From Notospermus geniculatus (taxonomy: Eukaryota > Nemertea > Pilidiophora > Heteronemertea > Lineidae), in the NCBI GenBank assembly GCA_002633025.1, contig NMRB01000227.1:68688-132687 (forward strand): 64,000 nt of DNA, in the 5' to 3' direction. Below the pieces are notes generated by a model that was not told the origin of the DNA, made no database searches, and saw nothing but the letters and a program-made list of their open reading frames with translations. Position numbers and translations under genes: made by a program. This document shows positions 1 to 11,033 of this stretch, piece by piece (the first letter of the stretch is position 1; every line of letters begins with the position of its first letter).

Positions 1-1
1 T

Positions 2-193
2 ATTCTCCATGATGATGATGGCAATTCTCCATGATGATGATGGTTATTCTCCATGATGATGATGGTCATTCTCCATGATGATGATGGCCATTCTCCATGA
101 TGATGATGGCCATTCTCCATCCATGATGATGGCCATTCTCCATGATGATGATGCCATGATGATGATGTCCATTCTCCATCCATGATGATGGCC
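2..193. repeat. 22-bp minisatellite (attctcc + atg triplets)
   Basis: About eight head-to-tail units start attctccatgatgatg. Unit starts at 2, 24, 46, 68, 90 and 112 give an exact 22-bp period; later units vary in length (23 bp, and one with an extra atgatgatg). Each unit holds a small ATG-triplet microsatellite, so the array is a repeat within a repeat. It is open on the minus strand as a His/Met/Ile-rich string, which I treat as a by-product of the triplets. The array may continue left of the window. Confidence 0.95.
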
Positions 194-210
194 ATATATT
201 CTAGCAACTT

Positions 211-262
211 GTTGAAAGCTGTTGAAAGATCGCTTTGTTGAAAGCTGTTGAAAGATCGCTTT
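211..262. repeat. Perfect 26-bp tandem duplication
   Basis: The 26 bases 211-236 (starting gttgaaagct) are repeated exactly at 237-262. The unit itself contains gttgaaag twice, so the duplication probably arose by slippage. It lies just after the 22-bp minisatellite. Confidence 0.95.
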
Positions 263-394
263 CAACAAAATTTTGAAATCTAGAAGGCCATAGATGCGAT
301 TTCCTGGCATCTCAGTATCAAAACAGAAGCTTTAGTCTTGCGTTTTTTTGCTTATTGTCACAAACTATTGAAGAAAAAAAACAATTGGCGGTGG

Positions 395-450
395 CGAGCA
401 GGGGGGGTCACGACCCCCAAAACCCCCCTCTGGATCCGCGCCTGGACAGC
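395..450. repeat. Possible degenerate transposon relic with G/C palindrome
   Basis: A run of G, a short palindrome (gggggtcacgaccccc, 403-418) and a run of C are followed by ctctggatccgcgcctgg. This G-run/C-run plus 'tctggatccgc' context is one I associate with degraded interspersed repeats in invertebrates, but there is no second copy in the window. Family unknown. Confidence 0.25.
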
Positions 451-540
451 TCTGGAAAAAATTATCAGACAACTCCATCGACGCTCATTCCACAACATTG
501 GAACGGACAGTAGCGCCGCGGGAGCGGCGCGGCAAAGATA

Positions 541-2890
541 GGAACCATCTAGACAGAACACATTGCATGAACTCGGCGAGATGTCGTCTTCTTTTCCCTG
601 CACCATCATTTCAACGCAGACATCAACACTCTGCTGCTACTACGTTTGTGCTAGCCAAAGTCATTTTCTGATTTTTTTTTCAAAATTCGAATAGACGAAC
701 CACGCTAATGCATCATGCAGCTAAATGTATGTTTTACCAATACTCTGTGTCACGTTGCAGAAAATCTTGTCTGTGCGTTTATCGATATTTGGTAAATTGA
801 AAAACCTTGTCGTCTGCAGGTGCTTCTGTTAAAAAGAAGTCATGATTTCCTTTCTCCATTTGCCTCAAAGTTGGAGATGACTGACTACAAAGTCACTAGA
901 AATCTTGATTCTTTCTCTCTGACATCGGAAGTTCATTGACCTGGTTCCTTTGGAGAATCACACCGGTCGCAGAAATTTTCAGAAGTTTCCCCGCCATCAG
1001 AGGTCCGCACAGCTTCTCTTCAGGTTTTTGTCATTTGCGTGTTAGCAACTCATTATAAAATCATGTAAGCGCTTAATCAGGTAACTGCACAATCAAACTC
1101 CGAAGTCTAATCGGCTTTGAAGTTGGTTAAAGTGACACTATCTGCTAAATACAGCTGCGGCTCTTAGGAAATCCTTGTCGTTTGAAATCAAAGGTAAGAG
1201 AAATTGAATTTGCGACGCAGAATGTTTGGAGCCTGGTTTGACTTGTAAATCGATCGTTTCTCGTGATCGATACGGATTAATGATGTTTTGTGGACATTTT
1301 GGATAATCGCAGTCAAAAGACTAATTTGTACATTTCATGCGTGTTTATCTTGTGAATGTGTCGATTTCAGTAGCGTAAGACTTAATCGTTTTGGTGAGAT
1401 TTAAATTTGATACAGAAGCGGCCTTCATGATGGGTGCACTTTCAAGGATGTGCAACAGTTCTCACCGTATGACGTCAGAAATCTAATACCATTCAATGGC
1501 CGCTGGCATGTTCAAGCGCAATTACCTTCGCTAGGCATTATGGGTAAACCCGGATAATGCCTTAGCCTTCAACTGCTGTGATCCGCCTGCACACAAGTGC
1601 AGTGAATAAATTTAGGCGTTTTTCTGCCCAAATGTAGGCCTTTTTGGAAACAATAATAAAATATCTACCAATAAAGCTCTCAAAAACGACCAAAAAAGGG
1701 TATTTTGAGGTTGCAGTTGTCAAAACGTACGGAACTACATCGGAAGGATAAAACCAAATTACTCAACAGGTTCTTGGTTTGCTCAACCAATCAGGACACT
1801 GCATTGACAGAATGTAAACAAGACCATGTGCTTATCAGCTGTCACGTGCTTCTGTTGACCAATCAGATAATTAGGTCGACGAAAAAACGTTTCGTATACG
1901 TGCCCATGAAATTCTTCAATTCCACTTGGCATGTATTGGAACTACGATCCTCCGCCGAGAAAGTAGGGACCTGATGGCAGTGTCACTAGGTCGAAGACTG
2001 GAGGTGGCGCTGTGTGCAGTTTGGTTGAAGCGATGTGTCAGCCAAAAAATTTGAATGCAAAAGGGGACGAATCTTTGTTTACAAACACTCATTTCCTGCA
2101 TTCTGATTGGCTGTGAGGCCAATGTTTACAAACATCATCCTTCTGTTTACAAAACGACTGTCGATTCGCTTTAAGCTGGTGGAGCGGGCCATGGGCACAA
2201 ATATTTTGGTGAAATAATTGTCTGAGCCTGTGAGAAGACCCTCAAGTGGAGAGGCACCAAAGATCAAGCAATCTCCAAGTCACCGGCGTACAGTTAACCC
2301 ACTTCTTCACGCCTTACCTTCGTGTTGGAGAATGTCCACGATTATGGCGTAACGTCAGTCCATCACGTTTTTATGTCAGACATGAGAAAATTACAAGTTT
2401 CAGGTTATTTCATAATCTCTTCGCTGATTTCTCGATCTGAATTCTAATTCTCTTTCAATACAAATTTATTCAGGGCGGAAATTTAATAAGAGAAAAGCCA
2501 CTTTAAAATCTCGGATACGGAAATTGAAAACCGCGTGGGAAATGCCCAATAAATTAAACACTAAAATGGATTAATTTTTCCCGTGCCATTATTCCAAGCT
2601 CAAATCGTGTTTTCTTTCCCACCTAAACCGCTTTCTTGTCAAACAGTCGTTCCGTTACGATGAGCCCGATGTTCCATTACGGTGCGTGGTTTCTCTTCAG
2701 TGAGTTGCAAGCAACAACGAAGTTTGAATTATTTAAGTGTGTTGTTCAGGTGATCAATTTGTCTGAGGATGATTGCTCGTGATGTGGATTTGACAGGCAG
2801 ATCCTGTCGACTAGTGAACTTACCGTTATCGTCGCAGTTCAAAGTACTCTACCCGCAATCTTATGGGCGGTTATATCCGCAAAAAGGAGA
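541..2890. other. Unassigned sequence; few weak structures
   Basis: No gene or clear element. A 28-bp hairpin sits at 1534-1561 (arms ggcattat / ataatgcc). About 38 bases at 1473-1510 (…ataccattcaatggcc…) recur inverted at 10934-10971, so they belong to a dispersed repeat of unknown extent. Open frames here are under 90 codons and overlap on both strands. Confidence 0.6.
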
Positions 2891-2896
2891 CGTTGA

Positions 2897-2975
2897 CAAA
2901 ACAGAGACGTAGGTTACTAAATCAGAGACGTGCTTTTAGAAAACAGAGATGTTCTTTAACAAAACAGATATGATG
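2897..2975. repeat. Degenerate ~22-bp tandem repeat (aaaacagagacgt)
   Basis: Four diverged units contain a(a/t)cagaga(c/t)gt at roughly 20-23 bp spacing, ending just before the foldback element at 2985. Divergence is high, so this is an old array. Confidence 0.6.
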
Positions 2976-2984
2976 ATGAATATT

Positions 2985-3357
2985 AGTGAGGTTTCACAAA
3001 TGTGACGAAACACGAAGTACGAAATACGAAATTGGACTTCATTTCCATGACGTAATGTATTTCAGCAGATGGTTGGTACCATCGCCTGCTGCGTCGTTTA
3101 GCGAATGACGTTAAACTCATAGGGTTACGGTGTATATTAGTAAAATTTGAATCGTTTCCACTTCGTAGATACGAAGAGGAAATTTAAAAATTCAAGATGC
3201 ACCACAACTCTCTCGGTCTTATATGATATGCAAAAAGACGCACTGGAAGCAGAGACATTTGTGGTACCAGCCATCTCCAGAAATACATGAACATGAACAT
3301 TAGGTCCTGGAAATGAAATTGATTTTCGTATTTCGTACTTCGTGTTTCGTCAGATTT
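2985..3357 (+). mobile_element. Foldback DNA transposon, family FB1, right tip altered
   Basis: Nearly the whole element is two inverted arms of ~170 bp around a short AT-rich centre. The left arm starts AGTGAGGTTTCACAAATG; the right arm ends in the complement of gacgaaacacgaagtacg, but the last ~15 bases of the tip (gcgaaacctcact) are replaced by taatttcc. There is no coding capacity: open frames in the arms are read-through of the inverted repeat. The left flank is ATT. Best complete relatives are at 27067-27440 and 56159-56538. Confidence 0.85.
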
Positions 3358-3942
3358 AATTTCCATCGGGGGACGGAACAGGACACGCTCTACTCTACCT
3401 TTTGGAGTTTCTGGCAGTTTGTGACAAATTTGGACAGCTCTTTCACACTTTTCCGTCTACATCGCCTCAAATTGGAAGTCGTTCACTGGCACCAATACCA
3501 AGTCAATGCCTCTCACCTCATCATTCCATTACACGCAAAAATTAGCTGATGCTCTGTTGGGTTTGTCTGCCATTGCCGGAAGCGGAAGATGTAACCTCAC
3601 AAGCAGCGTCACTAGCCCTTGCCGTTTCCTTGGTAACGACGTCCGTAGCGAGCACTTTGTACGAGGAAGGAGTTCATTTGTGTTGATCGGCTTTGGTCAC
3701 GTTGGTTGTTTTTGCGATCGGGTGACATCGTTTGCGATGGAGAATGTGGGTGATGGGAAGAGAGTTAGAGACGCTAATCACACGGGGATTTTTTTGAATT
3801 AACGTGTCACGGGTCATGCTTTCAGGAAAATATGGGATACATGGACATTTGATTAGCGGCAAAATAGGCAGACCCCATCAAAGAGGATGTTTGTGAAACT
3901 AAAGTCCTCCATACACCGCATAACAAAGGCTGTAGTCTGTCA

Positions 3943-4300
3943 CTACGAAATTCAACTTCATTTCCATGACGTAATGTATTTCAGGAAATGGCTGGTACCA
4001 CAAATATCGCCTGCTGCAAGAGCGTCTTTTAGCGTATGACGTTAGACCGATAGAGTCACGGTGTGTATTAAATTTCGAAATTTACCTTTCGTTTCCACTT
4101 GTATCTGCGAAGTTGCAATTTAAAAATTCAGGATGCACCATAACTCTCTCGGTCTTACATGATATGCTATAAAAGACGTACTGGCAGCAGGGACATTTGT
4201 GGTACCAACCATCTCCAGAAATACATTAGATGTAGGTCGTGGAAGTGAAGTTGAATTTCTATTTCGTACTTCGTGTTTTGTCAGATTTGCGAAACCTCGC
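3943..4300 (+). mobile_element. FB1 foldback element, left end truncated
   Basis: Begins inside the left arm (tacgaaattcaacttc) and continues to a complete right end, …ttgcgaaacctcgct. Contains the family landmarks ggtaccaca, gcgtcttttagcgtatgac and ggtaccaaccatctcc. The right arm falls in the segment repeated after the single-N junction at 5159. Confidence 0.8.
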
Positions 4301-5158
4301 TAGCCTGAGTGTGTGAAAGCCTAAGGAGAGCCACGACACTGATACAGCCTATCTCCTTGAAACACATTCCACTTCCGACTCGAGATGATACTCTAGTCGG
4401 AACTTAGCATCCATCGAAATTTGCAGCAGGCCGTCGTTCACATTAAGCCCCGCGTCTCCATTATAATTAGCCTCGACTATGTATAGATTAATTGATATTT
4501 AAGGCCATTAGTGTATACATAATTAACTTACACTTAATCAATTAATCATGGAGTGCGCTCGCCTTTGTTAACTGATTGTTATTGAATGTGCACTTGCGTG
4601 GCTAGCGCGATGCACAATTCTGTGTGCTCTCTCAGCGCAGTTTGCTGGCTATAACTTTGTTAGCTTCGTCTAGTCACATTAACAACCTGGCCTAGTTACA
4701 GTACTGGTCAAGTTCAGCAATTTGAAAGGAAAAAGCAACCATCTCTAGGTTCCTTCTGTTGGTCCGTTCAACCACTGAGAAGTTGGCGCAAGTCAGATTT
4801 CACACGAGTCAATAAAATCTGTCCTGTGCAGTCAACCATGGAAGGATTTTGAATCTGTTGGTGTCAAATTAATCGAGAGAGCTTGCTCTTCAAGTACATA
4901 GTATATTTTAGGGTAAATGCCAAAATTTTAAAAGATATTAACCATTTTGTAAGTGTAACATTTTTATTGAGCCACTCTGTAGTCTCGTGAAATCGGCAAC
5001 CGGCTATTTATTCGCAAGAAAATCCTTTGATCTAACCTAACCTTTGAGATTTACTGCATTCATTCTTTTCCTTGACGAGTGGAATATAACAGCAACCATA
5101 AATTGCGCCAACAACAAACCGTTCTAACGTTTCACCGTTTTATGCCGTTTCTTTCGTC
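4232..5158. repeat. Left copy of a 0.93-kb direct duplication ending at a single N
   Basis: Bases 4232-5158 reappear at 5160-6081 in the same orientation with only scattered substitutions and small indels (for example gtactggt versus actggt near 4703/5624). The left copy stops exactly at the N and the right copy starts directly after it. This is the pattern of two overlapping contig ends that were not merged. Content is the FB1 right arm followed by unassigned AT-rich sequence. Confidence 0.9.
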
Positions 5159-5159
5159 N
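5159..5159. other. Single-N contig junction
   Basis: One undetermined base separates the two copies of a 0.93-kb repeat. See the duplications on each side. Confidence 0.95.
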
Positions 5160-6081
5160 GGTCGTGGAAGTGAAGTTGAATTTCTATTTCGTACTTCGTG
5201 TTTTGTCAGATTTGCGAAACCTCGCTAGTCTGAGTGTGTGAAAGCCTAACGAGAGCCACGACACTGATACAGCCTATCTCCTTGAAACACATTCCACTTC
5301 CGACTCGAGATGATACTCTAGTCGGAACTTAGCATCCATCGAAATTTGCAGCAGGCCGTCGTTCACATTAAGCCCCGCGTCTCCATTATAATTAGCCTCG
5401 ACTATGTATAGATTAATTGATATTTAAGGCCATTAGTGTATACATAATTAACTTACACTTAATCAATTTATCATGGAGTGCGCTCGCCTTTGTTAACTGA
5501 TTGTTATTGAATGTGCACTTGCGTGGCTAGCGCGATGCACAATTCTGTGTGCTCTCTCAGCGCAGTTTGCTGGCTATAACTTTGTTAGCCTCGTCTAGTC
5601 ACATTAACAACCTGGCCTAGTTACACTGGTCAAGTTCAGCAATTTGAAAGGAAAAAGCAACCATCTCTAGGTTCCTTCTGTTGGTCCGTTCTACCACTGA
5701 GAAGTTGGCGCAAGTCAGATTTCACATGAGTCAATAAAATCCGTCCTTTGCAGTCAACCATGGAAGGATTAAGAATCTGTTGGTGTCAAATTAATCGAGA
5801 GAGGTTGCTCTTCAAGAACATATGTATATTTTAGGGTAAATGCCAAAATTTGAAAAGATATTGACCATTTTGTAAGTGTAACATTTTTATTGAGCCACTC
5901 TGTAGTCTCGTGAAATCGGCAACCGTCTATTTATTCGCAAGAAAATCCTTTGATCTAACCTAACCTTTGAGATTTACTGCATTCATTCTTTTCCTTGACG
6001 AGTGGAATATAACAGCAACCATAAATTGCGCCAACAACAAACCGTTCTAACGTTTCACCGTTTTATGCCGTTTCTTTCGTC
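5160..6081. repeat. Right copy of the 0.93-kb direct duplication
   Basis: Matches 4232-5158 end to end. It includes a partial FB1 right arm at 5160-5221 that ends cgaaacctcgctag. After 6081 (…tttctttcgtc) the sequence continues into new DNA, as expected if the right contig is the one that extends onward. Confidence 0.9.
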
Positions 6082-6234
6082 GTGTATGTTCGCCTGAAAA
6101 CATTATATATGGCATCGATTGTAATGTTCTTTATACAAGAAAAACATGAAATTCGTTTTAAAGATGTGCATACGTAATGTGTGTTTCACTCTCATGCTGG
6201 TTGCACGCTCAATCTATTCGTTTTAGTCGGAGTA

Positions 6235-6926
6235 CACTGGTGGACAGAAATATTAGGACAGTCGCCAATTTGAAGTTTGATGCAAGTTTCTGCCTGTTAA
6301 GAATCAGAAGAAGATGAAAGGCCGTATTCAAAAAGGGTGTTTAGGACTTAGACGCGCGTAAATTGGTCAAATGAATGGTGGAAGTGTGTGCATTTAGTGA
6401 AGTTACACGCGTCTAAGTCTTAATCGCGCGATGATCACCCTTTTTGAATACGGCCCGGAATGTTTTGGCTTGAATCAATAAAGTCATCTAGAACACATTT
6501 TTGATCATGTTTTATCTTTCATTTCTGCACTTCCAATGTGGATTGTTGTTAGTTTCAAGTGATTTTCAAAACACATGTCTTGTTATGACGTACGAACGGT
6601 AACGGGTCAGACATGTTATGTAACACAAATGTATCATCAACCATGAGTAATTAAAAGCTTTATTATTAAGAAAAAATGAAGAAAAACGAGTATTTGCTTG
6701 TAAATGCCTTTGATGAACAAGGGCGAGAATTGCCTTATTGTCATCAACCTCATTGCATAATTGCCACTGATGATGTAATTCACTGAAATTGTAGCAAGGC
6801 GAAAGAAGGACCCTTCCCACAATACATTTATATGAACACAAGTTGAGTTCGTTACATTCATTAACAGGCAGAAACTTACACCAAATTTTAAATTGGCCGC
6901 CGTCCTAATATTTCTGTTCACCAGTG
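6235..6926. mobile_element. Tc1/mariner-like non-autonomous element with TA target duplication
   Basis: Terminal inverted repeats of ~70 bp: left CACTGGTGGACAGAAATATT, right the complement of CACTGGTGAACAGAAATATT, both continuing through agtttctgcctgttaa. Each end is flanked by TA (6233-6234 and 6927-6928). TA duplication and CACTGGTG-type tips are typical of the Tc1/mariner superfamily (established knowledge). At 692 bp with no transposase frame it is non-autonomous. It contains a nested MITE at 6320-6455. An open frame of 182 codons over 6637-7185 on the minus strand crosses the element boundary and is not credible as a gene. Confidence 0.85.
6320..6455. mobile_element. Nested MITE, GGCCGTATTC family
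   Basis: 136 bp with inverted ends GGCCGTATTCAAAAAGGGTG and its perfect complement. The inner arms match too (acttagacgcg / cgcgtctaagt), so the element folds almost fully. It sits inside the Tc1/mariner-like element, so it is younger than that insertion. A second copy in reverse orientation lies at 7733-7868. Confidence 0.9.
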
Positions 6927-6929
6927 TAC

Positions 6930-7550
6930 ACAAAAATTTTCCTTCTCCTGCCACGCTACAGCATTTCCGACTAACAGCCACTGCATGCAGTGTGCTCATG
7001 TCATGCCATTTATGATATCCTTCGTCTACCTCGGCGCTATATATTTCAGTTTTGCCTATTACCTTGGGAATTAAATTTGATATACAAACCCTTTGCATGT
7101 GGCTTCTACTTTTGATGTTCCGTTGCCCATGAAAGGGCGATAAATAGCTTGATGGATGTCCTCGAAAGTGCAAGCACCTGCGCAAACCCGTTTGAACATT
7201 TCACTGAAGAAATATGAGTCTAAAGTGGCATATGAACTGAAGGCGATCGCGAGGGGAAAGAACTATATTTGCTTTCGTTTACTTCTTAATTCTCAAACAA
7301 GATCAAGGTCTTGAAAGGCAGAGGATTTTTTTTTCATTTTTTTAAAACTTAAAAAGAAATAAAAGGAAGTCGGATTATAGGTGTTTTTAACACTAGGGAC
7401 AAGAACAAAACAAAGGCTAACTTGACACTGGTTATTTTCCATCTGATATAGAAAAAGTGAAAACGGAAGAGAGCGGCGTTATTTGGGGATTCTTACAATG
7501 TATATTTATGTACAAAGACGATATGAAAAAAGAAAAAAAATCAGAAAATG
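6930..7550. other. Unassigned AT-rich sequence
   Basis: No repeat, hairpin or convincing exon seen. Poly-A and poly-T runs lie around 7328-7365. Confidence 0.5.
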
Positions 7551-7555
7551 TTGGT

Positions 7556-7925
7556 GATGGAGTATTTGACATCAGTAGGCCTAGTGTGAAAAATTACACC
7601 GTATCAGGAAATTTAGAGTATTCCCCACTGAATACTAAAACTGGCCAAAAAGCGGGATTCTTAACAACTGTAAATGTATGTATTGTAGATGATTGGGTAT
7701 TTGACATCAGTAGGCCTAGTGAAAACACTATGGGCCGTATTCAAAAAGGGTGATCATCGCGCGATTAAGACTTAGACGCATGTAACTTCACTAAATGCAC
7801 ACACTTTCACCATGCATTTGACGAAGTTACACTCGTCTAAGTCTTAAACATCCTTTTTGAATACGGCCCTATATTTAGAAATTTACAATTCCCCCTTTGA
7901 ACAGCAAAACTGGCCAATAAAAACG
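7556..7925. repeat. Tandem duplication, second unit split by a MITE
   Basis: Unit 1 (about 7556-7665) runs from tatttgacatcagtaggcct to aaaactggccaaaaagcggg. Unit 2 begins with the same tatttgacatcagtaggcct at 7696 and resumes after the MITE with atttagaa…aaaactggccaataaaaacggg (to ~7925). Removing 7733-7868 restores collinearity, so the order of events is duplication first, MITE insertion second. Confidence 0.85.
7733..7868. mobile_element. MITE, GGCCGTATTC family, inserted in a tandem repeat
   Basis: Ends GGCCGTATTCAAAAAGGGTG / complement (one mismatch). If the outer G is counted (GGGCCG…CGGCCC) it is flanked by TAT on both sides, a possible 3-bp target duplication. Same family as 6320-6455 but inverted. 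Confidence 0.85.
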
Positions 7926-8277
7926 GGAAAAAATGTATAAATATCAAATATCAAGACACTTCCTGACATGCTTCCTAAAAATCCTACTCTACTACATAAT
8001 CCCACTGGACATTTTTTATCGCTTATCGCGGCAATCAAATTGTCAGCTCGCTTTCGCTTTTGATACTTACTCAGTCTTGAATCGTCCCGGAGTGAGTGGC
8101 TGTCATCACATATTAGTCGAATGATCATGGTTAATCTCTCTCGTGATACTTTCTAATAATGATGGATTTGGAAGCAAAGAGCAATGAATGTATTACTTGT
8201 GTTGACTCAGTGGTACAGGAGAGATCAAAATAGACGTTGTGATGTGCCGGTTGGCCGGTCTGGTCAGTTAAAGCCCC

Positions 8278-8350
8278 TCTGTATTGAATTTAACGGTACC
8301 GTATTTTCATAGTGCTAGGAGAATGCAGGTCCCCGAAAAGCTTGCCCCTT
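8278..8350 (+). mobile_element. Partial TTAA element, family T2
   Basis: Begins TTAAAGCCCCTCTGTATTGA and continues tacggtacc…gtattttcatagtg…gagaatgcagg. It matches the outer ~70 bp of the elements at 17716-17969 and 38736-38995. The rest is missing. Confidence 0.7.
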
Positions 8351-9375
8351 TTACCTGTCGTGATGTAATTTGCCATTCAAAACAAGTGACGTCACAGTTT
8401 GAATCCCCTATTATCAACTGGGCCTGATTCTGCTTCACAAAAATCGCTCTAAAATCAAAACTACTGAACTGAATCGGACATCTTTGTCTCATTTTGCTCC
8501 TACGTATCAATGATGTAGGTGCAAGTTTAGTAGAAGTATGCGGTTGCATTTTTGGGGGTCTACCCTGTATTGGATGCAGAAAGTGGCTTTCGGCGTATAT
8601 TTCCGCAGTTTCGACTGAAGCTGCTGTGGAATCATACGTAAGACCAGCCGTTTACTTGGTTCCCCTGAATATTTTATTGTTTTTTTCTAGAGGCCACTTC
8701 TTCTCACTCAGACATGTCAGAGGTTTTCACACCGAGTCGAGTAGCCTACGGTGGAATGTCCACACTCGACAAACATTAGTCAACACTTCGCAGATTAACC
8801 ATTCCCCTTTTTCACAACACATGTGTAATAATTTATTGATCTCATAATATTGTCCAACTCGAGAGCAATTTACGATGTGATGTTATGCAAACTTATAATT
8901 CTTTCATACTCTGATATTATTCCTGGTGTTGCTCATGCTATGTCAATAAATGACCACAGGTTACATGTAGATGGCACGGTGTATTTTTCGCCCCACTGAC
9001 CGCTGTAAAGGTACTGTCACACTGAGCTAGTTCTCTGTAGCTCAGTGTGATGGGGGCACAAGAGATGGTCGCCGGATTGAGTTCGATCTCACCGCCTTTG
9101 GGCATTCCCGTGATTGTGAACAAAGACGGACCACTATCCTTGGTGACGCAAAACCTGGCTAGATATTTGTGAGAAAAAATTAAAGCCTTCGCGAAGGACG
9201 TAATCCTTTATAATCATACTTTGCTTGTTCTCAAAGGTTTTTAATACGTGAAAATGTTGTTGAACGACCTGTAGCTACAGGGCAATCAGTCCTTAGTACA
9301 TGTACAATAGCTTTTTCATTTTTTTTTCTCGTAAGAAGACCAGATAACAGCACTGAAAGCACAATGAAGGAAAAG
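8351..9375. other. Unassigned sequence with one 34-bp palindrome
   Basis: Apart from the palindrome at 9017-9050, no element or gene is recognised. A 117-codon plus-strand frame (8494-8847) has no family resemblance I know and no supporting splice or start context. Confidence 0.5.
9017..9050. mobile_element. Palindromic remnant of the TCACACTGAGCTA element
   Basis: Perfect 13-bp arms, tcacactgagcta / tagctcagtgtga, surround an 8-base loop. The same tip and the following bases (gatgggggca) recur at the right end of the 369-bp element at 11034-11402. This copy therefore looks like a near-complete internal deletion that kept only the two tips. Confidence 0.75.
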
Positions 9376-9610
9376 ATAAATCTGTTTTATTGCACACTCG
9401 CTAAAACAAAATACAAAAAATATGTTTTGTTTCACGGAGCTAAAACAAAACAAAAATAAATCTATTTTGTTTCATGGAGCTAAAACAAAACAAAAATACA
9501 TCTATTTTGTTTCACGGAGCTAAAACAAAACAAAAATACATCTGTTTTGTTTCACGGAGCTAAAACAAAACAAAAATAAATCTGTGTTGTTGCACGGAGC
9601 TAAAACAAAA
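9376..9610. repeat. 40-bp minisatellite with internal inverted arms
   Basis: About six units; the word ggagc recurs at 9436, 9476, 9516, 9556 and 9596, an exact 40-bp period. Each unit contains aaacaaaa and ttttgttt, so each can fold on itself. The first (9376-) and last units are the most diverged. Confidence 0.95.
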
Positions 9611-10117
9611 ATGATTCAGATAAAGTTTTCCTATACGATTTATTTTTTAGGAGGTTAAAAGCATCTTGCTATATGTGCTTGAGGAAAAGTATGGAAACAA
9701 GCTATTTATAGAAATGTCCTCATGCAACGTTGTAATTTTTATTTGTTATCCGTAAACTGATGAAAACCCGCGGTGAAGAACGAGCCCACTGCAAAACGGA
9801 AAATACTACGTTCTCATAAATATTCTACCGCAACTAATCTCTATTTTTCTCAATACAAAAAAAAACGAAACGCATTTGCCCGATGCATTTTTGTCGTACA
9901 CATAACAATACTGCCCCGAGCAGCTATTTTCTAGTTTGTTGGTCAAATTATTGCTTGAGATAGTCAGATAGTTGGAGCTTGGAGGTAAAGAGCTCTGTTC
10001 CGAACGCAAAAAATTCCCCGATTACCCAAACCAAAGAAATAACAAAGACAAGTTAAAAATGAGAAAATGTCGTCTACGAGGTTGTTTCGTAATGTTGTTC
10101 CGTAATTTATCATTAAT

Positions 10118-10266
10118 AGGGAGGTTTCGAAATCAAACGATAAACGTAAACGTTAACGACAACGTTATTTTTGTACCGAAAGTGCAATATAAATCTGGTT
10201 ATGTGTAGTACGAAAAATAACGTTGTCGTAAAGTTTACGTTTATCGTTTGATTTCGAAACCTCCCC
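10118..10266. mobile_element. Foldback MITE, family FB2, AAT target duplication
   Basis: 149 bp, almost wholly two complementary arms (AGGGAGGTTTCGAAATCAAA…). Arms are ~57 bp around a ~35-bp loop. Flanked by AAT at 10115-10117 and 10267-10269. Close copy at 44979-45129. No coding capacity. Confidence 0.9.
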
Positions 10267-10771
10267 AATATTCTCCAAAAACATCGCAGCTAAGATAACG
10301 CACTTTTATTGCGGAGTACCTTTAGAAAAGTTGTCGCACTCGCAGTTGACGATGTCAGATGAGTACGGCTGACTCTTGAGCCCTAAACATCATACATCAC
10401 TGGATAAATTGAAAACCCTATTGTAAATTTTAATCATTTTGGGATAAGTGACAAAATGACTCATTGGCACGTTTTGTGTCAATGTTGTAACTTGTCAAGA
10501 CGTCAGCGCTTGAAATCAATCATGATTTTATGACCGCAATTTAAACTTCAAAGATTGAGCAACCAAGGCCTCGTGTTATTTACGTTGGTGATAGTCCACA
10601 CCTGGTGTGAAAGGAATGGTAGTACTAGAAATGAAGGTCCTAGTTACAATAGTCTGCATTTGTAAGGTTATGTATATTTGAATGGTCATGGTGTCCTACA
10701 TGACGTCGTGGCCATTCATTGTCCGAGCGTGATATAACACTATCAACTACATGTACATCATCTAAGAAATT

Positions 10772-10888
10772 GGCTGATATTCATAAAAGGTAGCACTAAA
10801 TGCTTTTACTTCAAGTTGTGCAGTACATTCACATTGGACCTCGCTGTGCAAATCTGAAAGCATTTGCTAACTTTTATGAATACCAGCC
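10772..10888. mobile_element. MITE, GGCTGRTATTCATAAAA tips
   Basis: 117 bp with inverted ends ggctgatattcataaaagg / complement of ggctggtattcataaaag, extending ~30 bp with a few mismatches. The tips resemble those of the GGCCGTATTC family. A smaller relative lies at 22077-22154. Confidence 0.8.
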
Positions 10889-11033
10889 GTTTACTTAAAA
10901 CTTTTGTGCCCATGGCTCGCTTGACCAGCTTAGCCTGCTAGTGGCCATTGAATGGTATCAAGCTTCTGACGATCTTTGTTGGAAAATTCTGTATCTAGTC
11001 ATCCCTCGTTACACAATAAAACCGGACTTGAGG

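Noticed and set aside
6637-7185. 182-codon minus-strand frame
   Set aside because: It crosses the end of a Tc1/mariner-like element into unrelated DNA and resembles no protein known to me.
9376-9610. Possible CRISPR array
   Set aside because: The 40-bp units are head-to-tail with no unique spacers and lie in a eukaryotic context.
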